The notes beneath the pieces were generated by a model, which saw only the letters and a program-made list of their open reading frames with translations, was not told the DNA's origin and did not search any database. From Candidatus Uhrbacteria bacterium (GTDB taxonomy: Bacteria > Patescibacteriota > Patescibacteriia > UBA9934), in the NCBI GenBank assembly GCA_903891735.1, contig CAITFQ010000069.1:1-15058 (forward strand): a stretch of DNA of 15,058 bases, in the 5' to 3' direction. Position 1 is the first letter of the stretch. The number at the start of each line of letters is the position of its first letter. Of this stretch, positions 1-6,313 are shown piece by piece. Made by a program: the position numbers and the translations under genes.

Positions 1-474
1 GCCGAGGTAGAGAATCGTTGTCTCACCGTGGACGTCCGGACTAAACGCCAAGATTATTTCACCGATCTCCGGATGCAGCGTCAGTCGCGCAACGAGTTCG
101 TGAATTCGTAACGTATCTGGCGTGGCGCCATCAATTGGATTCAGCACGCCACCCAAAACAAAATACTTCCCACGATAAGCATGCGTGGCCTCAATCGTGG
201 CAATATCGCGCGACTCGCTGACCACACACAACTGACTAACTTCGCGCGTACTATCCGTACAAATCTCGCACACTGGTTTCTCGGCATACGTATAGCAGAC
301 ACTACACGTCTGAACATTTTTCAGCCCGGCAATCGTCGTCGCCAAATTATCCAGTTCATACTTCGGCAATCTGAGCAACGCAAACGTATAGCGCAGCGCC
401 GTTTTGGGCCCCACGCCAGGCAACCGCCCCAGCGCGGCCGTGGCATTATGGATCGGCGCTGGAAACTGCCTCAT
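1..474 (-). CDS. recR: Recombination mediator protein RecR (partial, C-terminus beyond the window)
   Basis: Reading the minus strand from ATG at 474 gives 158 in-frame residues running off the left edge. RecR works with RecO (and RecF) to load RecA at single-strand gaps. A helix-hairpin-helix lies at about residues 15-34 (LGRLPGVGPKTALRY). A four-cysteine zinc finger follows (C57, C60, C69, C72), then a Toprim-type region with FVLGG and GEIILAFSPDVHGETTILYLG, which matches the family's conserved VEGE-type segment. RecR is usually about 200 residues, so roughly 40 are missing. The gene lies downstream of dnaB and ybaB on the same strand; ybaB-recR adjacency is common in bacteria. The ybaB-recR gap is filled by repeat element A, which starts 3 bp before the start codon. 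No Shine-Dalgarno sequence is visible. Confidence 0.95.
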   Translation of the reverse strand, partial: MRQFPAPIHNATAALGRLPGVGPKTALRYTFALLRLPKYELDNLATTIAGLKNVQTCSVCYTYAEKPVCEICTDSTREVSQLCVVSESRDIATIEATHAYRGKYFVLGGVLNPIDGATPDTLRIHELVARLTLHPEIGEIILAFSPDVHGETTILYLG

Positions 475-477
475 AAA

Positions 478-673
478 GTCATTAGTGAGACGCTCGGTCT
501 TGTAGCGTGGTCGGTGGGAGTCAGTGGTCGGCAGTTGGTCATCGACGACGCCAGCCTCGGCCCTGTAACGGCGCCCGAGTCAGACCTGGCCAGCTGAGCT
601 GGCCGAGGTGAGCCGGCCGTTACGGTTGACGACGGCGCAGCTAGGAGAGGACTAGCTGTCGAGCACTGACGAC
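478..673 (+). repeat. Structured intergenic element, copy A
   Basis: This 196-bp element fills the ybaB-recR gap and is related to copies at 3727-3929 and 10491-10674. The 5' end carries GTCATTAGTG (478-487), which pairs with CACTGACGAC (664-673), with one A-C mismatch. Next is the hairpin ACGCT-(9 nt)-AGCGT (490-494/504-508), containing the GTCTTGTAGCG block also present in the other copies. The central hairpin pairs GTAACGGC (565-572) with GCCGTTAC (616-623). Inside it, ACCT+GGCCAGC (584-594) pairs with GCTGGCC+AGGT (598-604, 606-609) around a TGA loop with one bulged G. The 3' block GGCGCAGCTAGGAG is shared with copy C. This copy is the most diverged and lacks the GCAAT tail. Short ORFs crossing it have no recognisable protein similarity. 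Confidence 0.75.
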
Positions 674-682
674 AAAACGAAG

Positions 683-997
683 CTAACCGCCCAAGTTCTT
701 CATCATGTCACCCAACCCGCCGATGCCACCCATGTCTTTCATCTTCTTCATCATCTCGCCCTGCAACTGCTTGTTAGCGTCGGCAAAAGCATCTTTTACT
801 CCCTGGGCAATCGCGCCGCGCTCCACGTCGTCGTTGATTTGAATGCCCTGAATCTCATGACTGCCGTTGATGGTAATCAAGACGCCGCCGCGAGCGCCGC
901 TACCGACCACCATGATTTCGTCGAGCATGTCTTTCATTTTCTTACCCTGGTCACGCAAGTCTTTAAGCTCTTTTAGTTTATTGAACATAAAATCCAT
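683..997 (-). CDS. ybaB: YbaB/EbfC family nucleoid-associated protein
   Basis: This 104-residue protein has the size and pattern of the YbaB/EbfC family of small dimeric DNA-binding proteins. It has a charged N-terminal helix (FNKLKELKDLRDQGKKMKDML), a central beta segment with SGARGGVLITINGSHEIQGIQIN, and a C-terminal helix rich in K and M that ends in a glycine-rich GGIGGLGDMM tail. It follows dnaB with only 6 bp between stop and start, so the two are probably co-transcribed. An alternative start is the Met at residue 4 (988). In many bacteria ybaB sits between a replication gene and recR, as here, suggesting a shared replication and repair unit. Confidence 0.93.
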   Translation of the reverse strand: MDFMFNKLKELKDLRDQGKKMKDMLDEIMVVGSGARGGVLITINGSHEIQGIQINDDVERGAIAQGVKDAFADANKQLQGEMMKKMKDMGGIGGLGDMMKNLGG

Positions 998-1003
998 TAC
1001 AAA

Positions 1004-2512
1004 TTAATGCTGTGGCCTTCTAAACCCGCCTGGTGGTGAGAAACCCTTCGGCGGCGTACCTGGTGGCAAGTTAAAGTTCGTTCTGTCTGGCGTTACAACC
1101 GATGCTCCTGGTGGGGGAGTAGCACCCCCAGCGGCGATCGGCATCGGTAGATCGGCGTGGGCCTTGTCGAGATTTTTGAAACTCGTTTTGGCCGCGTCCC
1201 AGAATAATTTTACCATGCCCGTCGGTCCGTTACGATGTTTGGCGATGTGGATTTCCGCCGACGTCCGCTCGTCTGGCGTCAACTCTTCCGGCAAGTAGTT
1301 ACGGTCCGCGGCCTTACGGTAGAGGAACATCACGATGTCGGCGTCTTGCTCGATAGAACCCGAGTCACGCAAGTGGGCCAGTTTTGGAATCGCTGGTTTG
1401 GTCATTTCCACCGCACGCGAGAGCTGCGCCAGCGCCAGCACCGGTACGCCGAGTTCCTTCGCGATCTGCTTGAGACCACGCGAAATTTCTGACACTTCTT
1501 GCACACGGTTGTCCGTCTGTTTACGCGCCTCCATCAACTGCAAGTAGTCGATGACAATTAGTGACAAGCCATGTTCTGATTGTAAGCGCCGAGCCTTAGT
1601 TCTGATCGTCATGATGTTGGCCGTTGGCGAGTCGTCAATGTAAATTTGGGCTTCGGACAACTTACCAAGTGCTTCACCGATTCTCGGAAAATCGTCACTG
1701 GTATCTGACAATCGGCCATTACGCAGCTTCCACAAGTCGACACCCGCCTCCGCACAAATCATACGGTCGACCAACTGTTCCTTACTCATTTCGAGCGAGA
1801 AGAAGCCCACTGGTTGTTTAGTACGCATCGCCACCGAGCGAATAATGTCGAGCGCGAAAGACGTCTTACCAACTGACGGACGAGCCGCGAGAATAATTAA
1901 GTCTGACTTTTGCAAACCAGCCAACAGGTTATCGAGACCCGTAAAACCAGTTGGCACGCCACGCAACTTCCCGCGATCACGATGTAGTTCGTCAATCCGG
2001 TCAAAGGCCTGCGTCAACACCGAGCGCAACGGCACAAAACTCGTCTTCTGCACGTTACTCGAAACATTAAATAACTTCTGCTCAGCCGAATCAATCAAAA
2101 TATCGGCATCCTCCGTCTCATCATAGCCGAGTGCCGTAATCTCACTCGCCGCTCGCAATAATCGGCGCAGCAGCGACTTCTTAGTTACAATCTCCGCATA
2201 CGTGCCAACGTGCGCCGCTGTTGCCACTTGGTTCGTTAGCTCCACCAAAGCTGTTCGTCCGCCAATCTGCTTGAGTAAATTCTTTTCCTCTAATCTATTG
2301 CCGACAGTCAGGATGTCGATCGGCTGATGACGTTCCGCCAACTCCTGCATCGTCTCGTACAAAATACGGTGCGAGTCCTTATAAAAATCTTCGGCCGTCA
2401 AAGCGTCGCCAATCTTTAAGAGCGTTTCCTGGTCAATCAAAATCGAGCCGAGTAAGGACTCTTCTGCCTCTAAATTGTGCGGCGGAATGCGGCCGACCGA
2501 TTCATTGCTCAT
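1004..2512 (-). CDS. dnaB: Replicative DNA helicase DnaB
   Basis: This 502-residue protein is the hexameric 5'-3' helicase that unwinds the replication fork. The N-terminal primase-interacting domain begins with the typical PPHNLEAEESLLGSIL and continues to about residue 110. The RecA-like helicase core starts near GVPTGFTGLDNLLAGLQ (about 186-201). It has Walker A at about 210-218 (ARPSVGKTS), Walker B as LIVIDYLQLM, and the DLRDSGSIEQDAD-type block, seen here as HLRDSGSIEQDADIVMFLYR. The C-terminal 45 or so residues are a proline- and glycine-rich low-complexity tail, longer than in textbook DnaB and probably disordered. No intein or frameshift is seen. It is divergent from the permease gene, with 69 bp between the two starts. 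Confidence 0.97.
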   Translation of the reverse strand: MSNESVGRIPPHNLEAEESLLGSILIDQETLLKIGDALTAEDFYKDSHRILYETMQELAERHQPIDILTVGNRLEEKNLLKQIGGRTALVELTNQVATAAHVGTYAEIVTKKSLLRRLLRAASEITALGYDETEDADILIDSAEQKLFNVSSNVQKTSFVPLRSVLTQAFDRIDELHRDRGKLRGVPTGFTGLDNLLAGLQKSDLIILAARPSVGKTSFALDIIRSVAMRTKQPVGFFSLEMSKEQLVDRMICAEAGVDLWKLRNGRLSDTSDDFPRIGEALGKLSEAQIYIDDSPTANIMTIRTKARRLQSEHGLSLIVIDYLQLMEARKQTDNRVQEVSEISRGLKQIAKELGVPVLALAQLSRAVEMTKPAIPKLAHLRDSGSIEQDADIVMFLYRKAADRNYLPEELTPDERTSAEIHIAKHRNGPTGMVKLFWDAAKTSFKNLDKAHADLPMPIAAGGATPPPGASVVTPDRTNFNLPPGTPPKGFSPPGGFRRPQH

Positions 2513-2515
2513 GTG

Positions 2516-2530
2516 GGGCTATGTTAGCCC
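2516..2530. promoter_or_regulatory. Inverted repeat in the dnaB/permease divergent promoter region
   Basis: GGGCTA and TAGCCC form a perfect 6-bp inverted repeat around a TGT spacer, 3 bp upstream of the dnaB start. It overlaps the dnaB -10-like hexamer. It could be an operator for a small regulator or a hairpin at the 5' end of the dnaB region. Its function is inferred from position only. Confidence 0.4.
2521..2526 (-). promoter_or_regulatory. Putative -10 element for dnaB (leaderless type)
   Basis: On the minus strand TAACAT is followed by 8 bp and then the dnaB ATG. It matches TATAAT at four of six positions. The spacing agrees with the -10 boxes of the permease, pilM, pilin, arfB and glyA in this window. 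No -35 or Shine-Dalgarno sequence is evident. Confidence 0.45.
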
Positions 2531-2563
2531 ATTGTGGGCATTCTCGGAAGAGGACAAGCTGTG

Positions 2564-2572
2564 TGCTATACT
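2564..2572 (+). promoter_or_regulatory. Extended -10 promoter of the permease gene
   Basis: TGC-TATACT (extended -10 TGN plus a five-of-six match to TATAAT) ends exactly 9 bp before ATG at 2582. Transcription would begin about 2 nt before the start codon, giving an essentially leaderless mRNA. This supports 2582 over the in-frame GTG at 2534, which would lie upstream of the promoter. Confidence 0.65.
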
Positions 2573-2581
2573 GTGGACAAT

Positions 2582-3709
2582 ATGACGAAAAAAAGTCGCT
2601 TGTTTTGGGGAAGTTTGCGGCCACTAATCGGGCAAATGGTCGGCGTCGGCCTGTTTACGTTGCCCTTTGCTTTGAGCCAAGCAGGCGTCGGTTTAGGTCT
2701 CATCGCCATTATCCTGGCCGCCTTAGCCTCGCTGGTCTCACTCCTCATGTTCGGCGACATTGCGCTAGCGCTTAAAGGTCACCACCGGTTCGTTGGCCTC
2801 ATGCGCGAACTCACCGGTCCCGTCGGTCAATTCTTCGCGGCCATCGGTCTCTTCGGTGGCATCTTTGGCGCCCTCACGGCCTACGTCCTAATTGGCGGCA
2901 ACTTCGCCTATAACGTCTTCGCCGGCGCTGTACCAATGAGCCTCTTCGCTTATCGCCTAATCTTCTTCGTCCTCGCTGCTATCCTCATGCTCGGCGGCTC
3001 GCTAACTGTCGCGCGCTGCCAAAAATATCTTATTCTGGTCTACGGCCTGGGCACGATTATTCTCGTCATCCTTACCGCGCCACATCTTAATCTCGCCCAC
3101 TTCGTCTTTGCCACCGGTCACAGCTGGACCTTACCCTTTGGCGCCGCCCTCTTCGCCTTCACCGGTTTTGCCGCCATCCCAGAAATGCGCGACACCCTCG
3201 GCAAATACCGTACCCAATTACCTCGGGCTATCACCACCGGTCTGGTCCTCGTAGCTGTTCTCTACATCATCTTCGGCTTAGCCATCGTCGGCGTCACTGG
3301 CCTCAGTACTAGCCCCGACACTTTGCGCGGACTGCAGGACACCCTCGGCCCACTCTTCGTTGGCCTGGCTTCTCTAATCGGCTTAGCAACGGTACTCACC
3401 GCCTTCGTCTCGCAAGCCCTGGTGCTCCAAAAAACCTTACTCTCCGACTATCGCTGGCGCTATTTCATCTCTCTTACGCTAGTCCTCGCCGTGCCTCTCG
3501 TCTTATTCCTCCTCGGTGCCGCCGACATCACTCGTGTCATCAGCCTAACCGGCGGCGTCTTTGTCGGCTTGGCCGGCCTTGTTCTCACCATCGCTTACGC
3601 CAACCTCCGCCGTCATCCTGCCTTAAACAAGCGTCATCTCCTCATCCCTCGTTGGCTAACTCTCCTCACAGCCGGCATCTTTATTTTGAATATCATTTTA
3701 GCCTTGTAG
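2582..3709 (+). CDS. Amino acid permease, aromatic/hydroxy amino acid type (APC superfamily)
   Basis: This 375-residue, very hydrophobic protein has roughly 11 predicted membrane segments. The N-terminus MTKKSRLFWGSLRPLIGQMVGVGLFTLPFALSQAG has the unwound TM1 motif (IGxxVGxGxFxLPF) of the AAAP/HAAAP branch of amino acid-cation symporters. It is expected in the cytoplasmic membrane, importing amino acids; the substrate cannot be read from the sequence. The start was set at 2582 because an extended -10 box ends 9 bp upstream; a GTG at 2534 is in frame but would extend into the promoter with a non-conserved sequence. The gene is divergent from dnaB and convergent with folD. For an organism with few biosynthetic genes, amino acid uptake would fit, but that is inference. 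Confidence 0.82.
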   Translation: MTKKSRLFWGSLRPLIGQMVGVGLFTLPFALSQAGVGLGLIAIILAALASLVSLLMFGDIALALKGHHRFVGLMRELTGPVGQFFAAIGLFGGIFGALTAYVLIGGNFAYNVFAGAVPMSLFAYRLIFFVLAAILMLGGSLTVARCQKYLILVYGLGTIILVILTAPHLNLAHFVFATGHSWTLPFGAALFAFTGFAAIPEMRDTLGKYRTQLPRAITTGLVLVAVLYIIFGLAIVGVTGLSTSPDTLRGLQDTLGPLFVGLASLIGLATVLTAFVSQALVLQKTLLSDYRWRYFISLTLVLAVPLVLFLLGAADITRVISLTGGVFVGLAGLVLTIAYANLRRHPALNKRHLLIPRWLTLLTAGIFILNIILAL

Positions 3710-3726
3710 GTCGACGTCGCCCGTAA

Positions 3727-3929
3727 GTCGTTGGTGAGCCAGAAGTCTTGTAGCGCCCGAGCCGCAGTCAGCGAAGACGAGAGGTGTGTCCTGCGACGAG
3801 ACGAAAGGCCGACCCGAGAAAAGTTGCCGGAGATTACGTCGGAGGATCAGCAACGAGGCAGTAATGTCTACTTTTCTGGGCTGAGGCCTTGAGCGAGGAG
3901 TGGGACCACCCGAGTCTCGCGCTGACGAT
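3727..3929 (+). repeat. Structured intergenic element, copy B
   Basis: This 203-bp element lies between the convergent permease and folD genes. GTCGTTGGTGAG (3727-3738) pairs with CTC-(GC bulge)-GCTGACGAT (3916-3929); the G at position 7 pairs as G-U where copy C has A-U. Shared blocks are AGTCTTGTAGCG and GTCAGCGAAGACGAG, with GTCTT/AAGAC (3745-3749/3774-3778) able to pair. The long central hairpin is specific to this copy: AAGGCC/GGCCTT (3805-3810/3885-3890), CCC/GGG (3813-3815/3878-3880) and AGAAAAGT/ACTTTTCT (3817-3824/3870-3877). A 26-bp block at 3909-3934 is identical to 10654-10679 in copy C. I see no protein-coding gene in this gap; an 81-codon minus-strand ORF across it looks spurious. 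Confidence 0.8.
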
Positions 3930-3940
3930 ATCGACTTACT

Positions 3941-3973
3941 CAAGATTGCTTCGCTGAAGCTCGCAATGACGAG
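3941..3973. terminator. GCAAT-type palindromic repeat, possible bidirectional terminator
   Basis: ATTGC (3945-3949) pairs with GCAAT (3963-3967) around an inner CTTC-GCT-GAAG hairpin, directly abutting the folD stop codon. On the minus strand it reads as the GTCATTGCGAG...AGCGAAGCAATC-like palindrome found scattered in many bacterial genomes. Being at the convergent ends of the permease and folD, with TTATTTT following on the plus strand, it could act as a terminator or stabilise 3' ends. A diverged copy lies at 10680-10713. Confidence 0.55.
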
Positions 3974-4807
3974 TTATTTTCGTTCTTGTAATTCCATGGC
4001 TTTGATGACGTTGAATAGTAGGTAGGCCACAGTCAGTGGGCCGACGCCACCTGGTACTTTGCTCATGAAACCGGCATGCCCAACTAACTCTGGTGCTGCA
4101 TCACCGACGACCACGCCATTTTTCTTGTTGGTGCCAACGTCGATTACGACTGCGCCCGCCTTCACCATATCACGCTGCAAAAAGCCGGCTTCACCAACCG
4201 CGACAACGATGATATCCGCTGCTCGCGACTTAGCGGCCAGCGAAGTGCTGTTACGTGCCAAGAACTGCGCCTCGACGCCCGCTTCTTTCATCAGTTCAAT
4301 AATCGGCTCAGCAAAAATTGTACTGTTGCCAATAATCACCGCGTGCTTATTTTGCAATGGCGTATGGCTAGCCTGGAGCATGCGCATCACAGCTAAAGCA
4401 ATCGGCGGCACCAAGTTAGCTTTGTTCTCAAGCAACAATTTACGGTTCTCAACATGAAAACCGTCGACATCTTTTTTGAAATCAATCGCGCCAATAATCT
4501 TATCAACGCTTTGTCCTGGCAACGGCAACTGCACCAAGATTCCGTGAATGTCGTGTCGCGCATTCAGCTCGTCAATCTTGCTGATCAGCACGTCGTCTTT
4601 AGTGTCGGCCGCAAACTCATACTTCTCAATGTAGATGCCCACTTCTTTAGCCGCATTTTCTTTAAGGCCGACGTAAAGATGCGAGGCTGGGTCATCACCA
4701 ACCAAAATTACCGCTAGTCCTGGCGGATGGGGCAGCTTGTGTATTCGTGTCGCGGCCTTTTCGCGAATGTTGTTGGCTAGAACTCGGCCATTGAGAATCT
4801 CGGTCAT
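3974..4807 (-). CDS. folD: Bifunctional methylenetetrahydrofolate dehydrogenase / methenyltetrahydrofolate cyclohydrolase FolD
   Basis: This 277-residue protein interconverts 5,10-methylene-, methenyl- and 10-formyl-tetrahydrofolate, supplying formyl groups and NADPH. The catalytic YVxxK motif is at Y45-K49 (LYVGLKENAAKEVGI). The folate-site segments GILVQLPLP and KDVDGFH are present, the Rossmann region has VIIGNSTIFAEPIIELM, and the C-terminal signature is PGGVGPLTVAYLL. IIGNSTIFAEP differs from the usual GRSxxVGxP cofactor motif, so NAD(P) preference may be altered. It lies downstream of glyA on the same strand, 153 bp away, and the two enzymes act in consecutive steps of one-carbon metabolism. 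Confidence 0.96.
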   Translation of the reverse strand: MTEILNGRVLANNIREKAATRIHKLPHPPGLAVILVGDDPASHLYVGLKENAAKEVGIYIEKYEFAADTKDDVLISKIDELNARHDIHGILVQLPLPGQSVDKIIGAIDFKKDVDGFHVENRKLLLENKANLVPPIALAVMRMLQASHTPLQNKHAVIIGNSTIFAEPIIELMKEAGVEAQFLARNSTSLAAKSRAADIIVVAVGEAGFLQRDMVKAGAVVIDVGTNKKNGVVVGDAAPELVGHAGFMSKVPGGVGPLTVAYLLFNVIKAMELQERK

Positions 4808-4812
4808 ATCAA

Positions 4813-4937
4813 CAAAACAGTTTTATTTGGCCTATTTTGGGCTTGCAACATCGAAAACTTTTTCATCTTAGCATTAACTAAGCCTCAAAAGCTTTTCTCG
4901 TTGCGCACCCAAACTAGTCTCAAATAAAACTGTTTTG
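4813..4937. repeat. AT-rich region bounded by a 17-bp perfect inverted repeat between glyA and folD
   Basis: CAAAACAGTTTTATTTG (4813-4829) and its exact reverse complement (4921-4937) flank 91 bp. Inside is a perfect hairpin CTTAG-cattaa-CTAAG (4867-4882) and the palindrome AAAAGCTTTT (4887-4896). A competing 7-bp pairing, ACCCAAA/TTTGGGT (4907-4913/4934-4940), overlaps the right arm, so the two structures exclude each other. The left arm ends 5 bp from the folD start. It may be a cis-regulatory leader for folD or a small non-autonomous insertion; no target-site duplication is visible. It matches no riboswitch I recognise. Confidence 0.6.
4820..4848 (-). promoter_or_regulatory. Weak putative sigma-70 promoter of folD
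   Basis: On the minus strand TTGCAA (4843-4848) is followed by a 17-bp spacer and TAAAAC (4820-4825), each matching consensus at four of six positions. The start codon is 12 bp further on, so the leader would be about 5 nt. The -10 lies in the 17-bp inverted-repeat arm. Confidence 0.35.
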
Positions 4938-4960
4938 GGTTTGGACAGTAGAATAGACCA

Positions 4961-6214
4961 TTAAGCCAAATAACTCAACCCATCGTACAACGGGAAATCG
5001 TTGGTAAACGAAGTTATTGCTGAACGAATCTCGGTCAACTTGCTCGCGTCGTCATGGCTAGTTATTGCCTCATCGATCCATTTCGCAATCATCACCATGT
5101 CGTTTTCCTTCATGCCGCGGGTGGTCAAGGCTGGTGTGCCCAAGCGAATACCGGACGGATCCATCGGTGGGCGCGGATCATCCGGAATCATGTTCTTGTT
5201 AACGGTAATCCCAGCTTCGTCGAGCGCCTTCTCTGCCACCGCACCTGTTACTCCTTTACTCGTCACATCAATCAGTAGCAAATGATTATCCGTTCCGCCG
5301 AACATTAGTGTGAAGCCGTACTTCCTTAACTCGTTTTCCAAAGTCTTGGCATTCAGTCTGATCTGCTTGGCATAATCCCTAAACTCCGGGCGCAACGCTT
5401 CACCAAAAGCAATCGCCTTGGCGGTAATCGTATTCTCATGCGGTCCGCCTTGCAGTCCCGGAAAAATCGCCTTATCAATCGCCTTGGCGTGAACTTGCTT
5501 ACACATGATCATGCCGCCGCGTGGCCCACGTAATGTCTTGTGCGTCGTCGTCGTCACCACATCAAACAACGGTACCGGGTTGTTCATCTCGCCGCCGGCA
5601 ATCAAACCCGCAATATGGGCAATGTCGGCCATGGTCAAAGCGCCAACCTCATCCGCAATTTGCTTAACTCGTACATAATCGATTTCCCGTGAATACGCCG
5701 AGTAACCGACCAGAATCAACTTCGGCTTGTGCTCGACCGCCATCGCCCGCAAATTATCGTAATCGATTTCTCCGGCCGCATTCGTCTTATAGCGGATGAA
5801 ATTATATCGTTTCGCACTATCAGTCACCGGGTGACCATGCGTCAAATGTCCGCCGTGCGACAAATCCATGCCGAGCACCGTCTCGCCCGGCTGCAACAAC
5901 GCCGCGTAGACCGCAATATTCGCCGGCGCGCCAGAATGCGGCTGCACGTTCACATGCTCCGCGCCAAACAGTTGCTTAGCGCGATCAATCGCCAGTTGTT
6001 CAATCACGTCAATGTGCTGACAGCCGCCATAATAACGTTTGCCTGGATAGCCCTCCGCATACTTATTTGTCGCCACGGATCCGAGCGCCGCCAGCACTGC
6101 CGGCGACACAAAGTTCTCGGACGGAATCATTTCGAGCCCCGTGCGCTCACGCTGCAACTCGTTTTCTAGCGCTTGCGCGATGGCTGGATCCTGGCTGGCA
6201 ATTGGGTTCATCAT
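4961..6214 (-). CDS. glyA: Serine hydroxymethyltransferase GlyA
   Basis: A PLP enzyme converting serine and tetrahydrofolate to glycine and 5,10-methylene-tetrahydrofolate. From ATG at 6214 it is 417 residues, the usual bacterial length. Conserved segments are IPSENFVSPAVLAALGS, NKYAEGYPGKRYYGG, NVQPHSGAPAN, DLSHGGHLTHG and the PLP-lysine site TTTTHKTLRGPRGG with K226. The reading frame stays open upstream to 6250, but the 12 extra residues (MGFRFIGYHVST) are not conserved. TACCAT lies 9 bp before 6214, matching the promoter pattern of other genes here. Met at 6211 is also possible. Its product feeds FolD, encoded next on the same strand. Confidence 0.97.
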   Translation of the reverse strand: MMNPIASQDPAIAQALENELQRERTGLEMIPSENFVSPAVLAALGSVATNKYAEGYPGKRYYGGCQHIDVIEQLAIDRAKQLFGAEHVNVQPHSGAPANIAVYAALLQPGETVLGMDLSHGGHLTHGHPVTDSAKRYNFIRYKTNAAGEIDYDNLRAMAVEHKPKLILVGYSAYSREIDYVRVKQIADEVGALTMADIAHIAGLIAGGEMNNPVPLFDVVTTTTHKTLRGPRGGMIMCKQVHAKAIDKAIFPGLQGGPHENTITAKAIAFGEALRPEFRDYAKQIRLNAKTLENELRKYGFTLMFGGTDNHLLLIDVTSKGVTGAVAEKALDEAGITVNKNMIPDDPRPPMDPSGIRLGTPALTTRGMKENDMVMIAKWIDEAITSHDDASKLTEIRSAITSFTNDFPLYDGLSYLA

Positions 6215-6223
6215 AGTGCTCAC

Positions 6224-6229
6224 ATGGTA
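6224..6229 (-). promoter_or_regulatory. Putative -10 element for glyA (leaderless type)
   Basis: On the minus strand TACCAT is followed by exactly 9 bp and ATG at 6214. It matches TATAAT at four of six positions and has the spacing seen at the permease, pilM, pilin and arfB starts. There is no Shine-Dalgarno sequence. Confidence 0.45.
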
Positions 6230-6243
6230 ACCGATAAACCGAA

Positions 6244-6279
6244 ACCCCAAAAGGGGTCAGGTCGTGAATCGTGAATTCG
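6244..6279. repeat. REP-like palindromic remnant between glyA and murB
   Basis: ACCCC-AAAA-GGGGT (6244-6257) is a perfect 5-bp hairpin followed by CAGGTC and two direct copies of GTGAAT (6264-6269, 6271-6276). GGGGTCAGGTC followed by GTGAAT-type sequence resembles, from memory, ends of REP elements associated with Y1 (RAYT) transposases. No transposase gene is in the window, so this would be a lone remnant. Confidence 0.35.
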
Positions 6280-6296
6280 TAAAAATCCTCATCAAA

Positions 6297-6305
6297 TGCT
6301 ACTCT
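6297..6305 (+). promoter_or_regulatory. Putative extended -10 of murB
   Basis: TGC-TACTCT (6297-6305) has an extended -10 TG and TANNNT form, ending 8 bp before ATG at 6314. The hexamer is weak (three of six), but its position and TGN match the stronger promoters in the window. It overlaps the alternative in-frame ATG at 6296, arguing against that start. Confidence 0.4.
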
Positions 6306-6313
6306 GTCCCCAT

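Noticed and set aside
478..673. Possible coding gene in the ybaB-recR gap (138-codon plus-strand ORF from 181)
   Set aside because: It runs antisense through recR and ends in repeat element A. The recR frame has clear zinc-finger and Toprim matches, while this translation has no recognisable pattern.
3698..3943. 81-codon minus-strand ORF between the permease and folD
   Set aside because: It lies wholly in structured element B and overlaps the permease stop. Composition is low-complexity and copy C does not preserve the frame.
4813..4937. Known THF riboswitch upstream of folD
   Set aside because: The location would suit a folate sensor, but I cannot match the region to conserved THF riboswitch sequence; it looks like an AT-rich inverted repeat.
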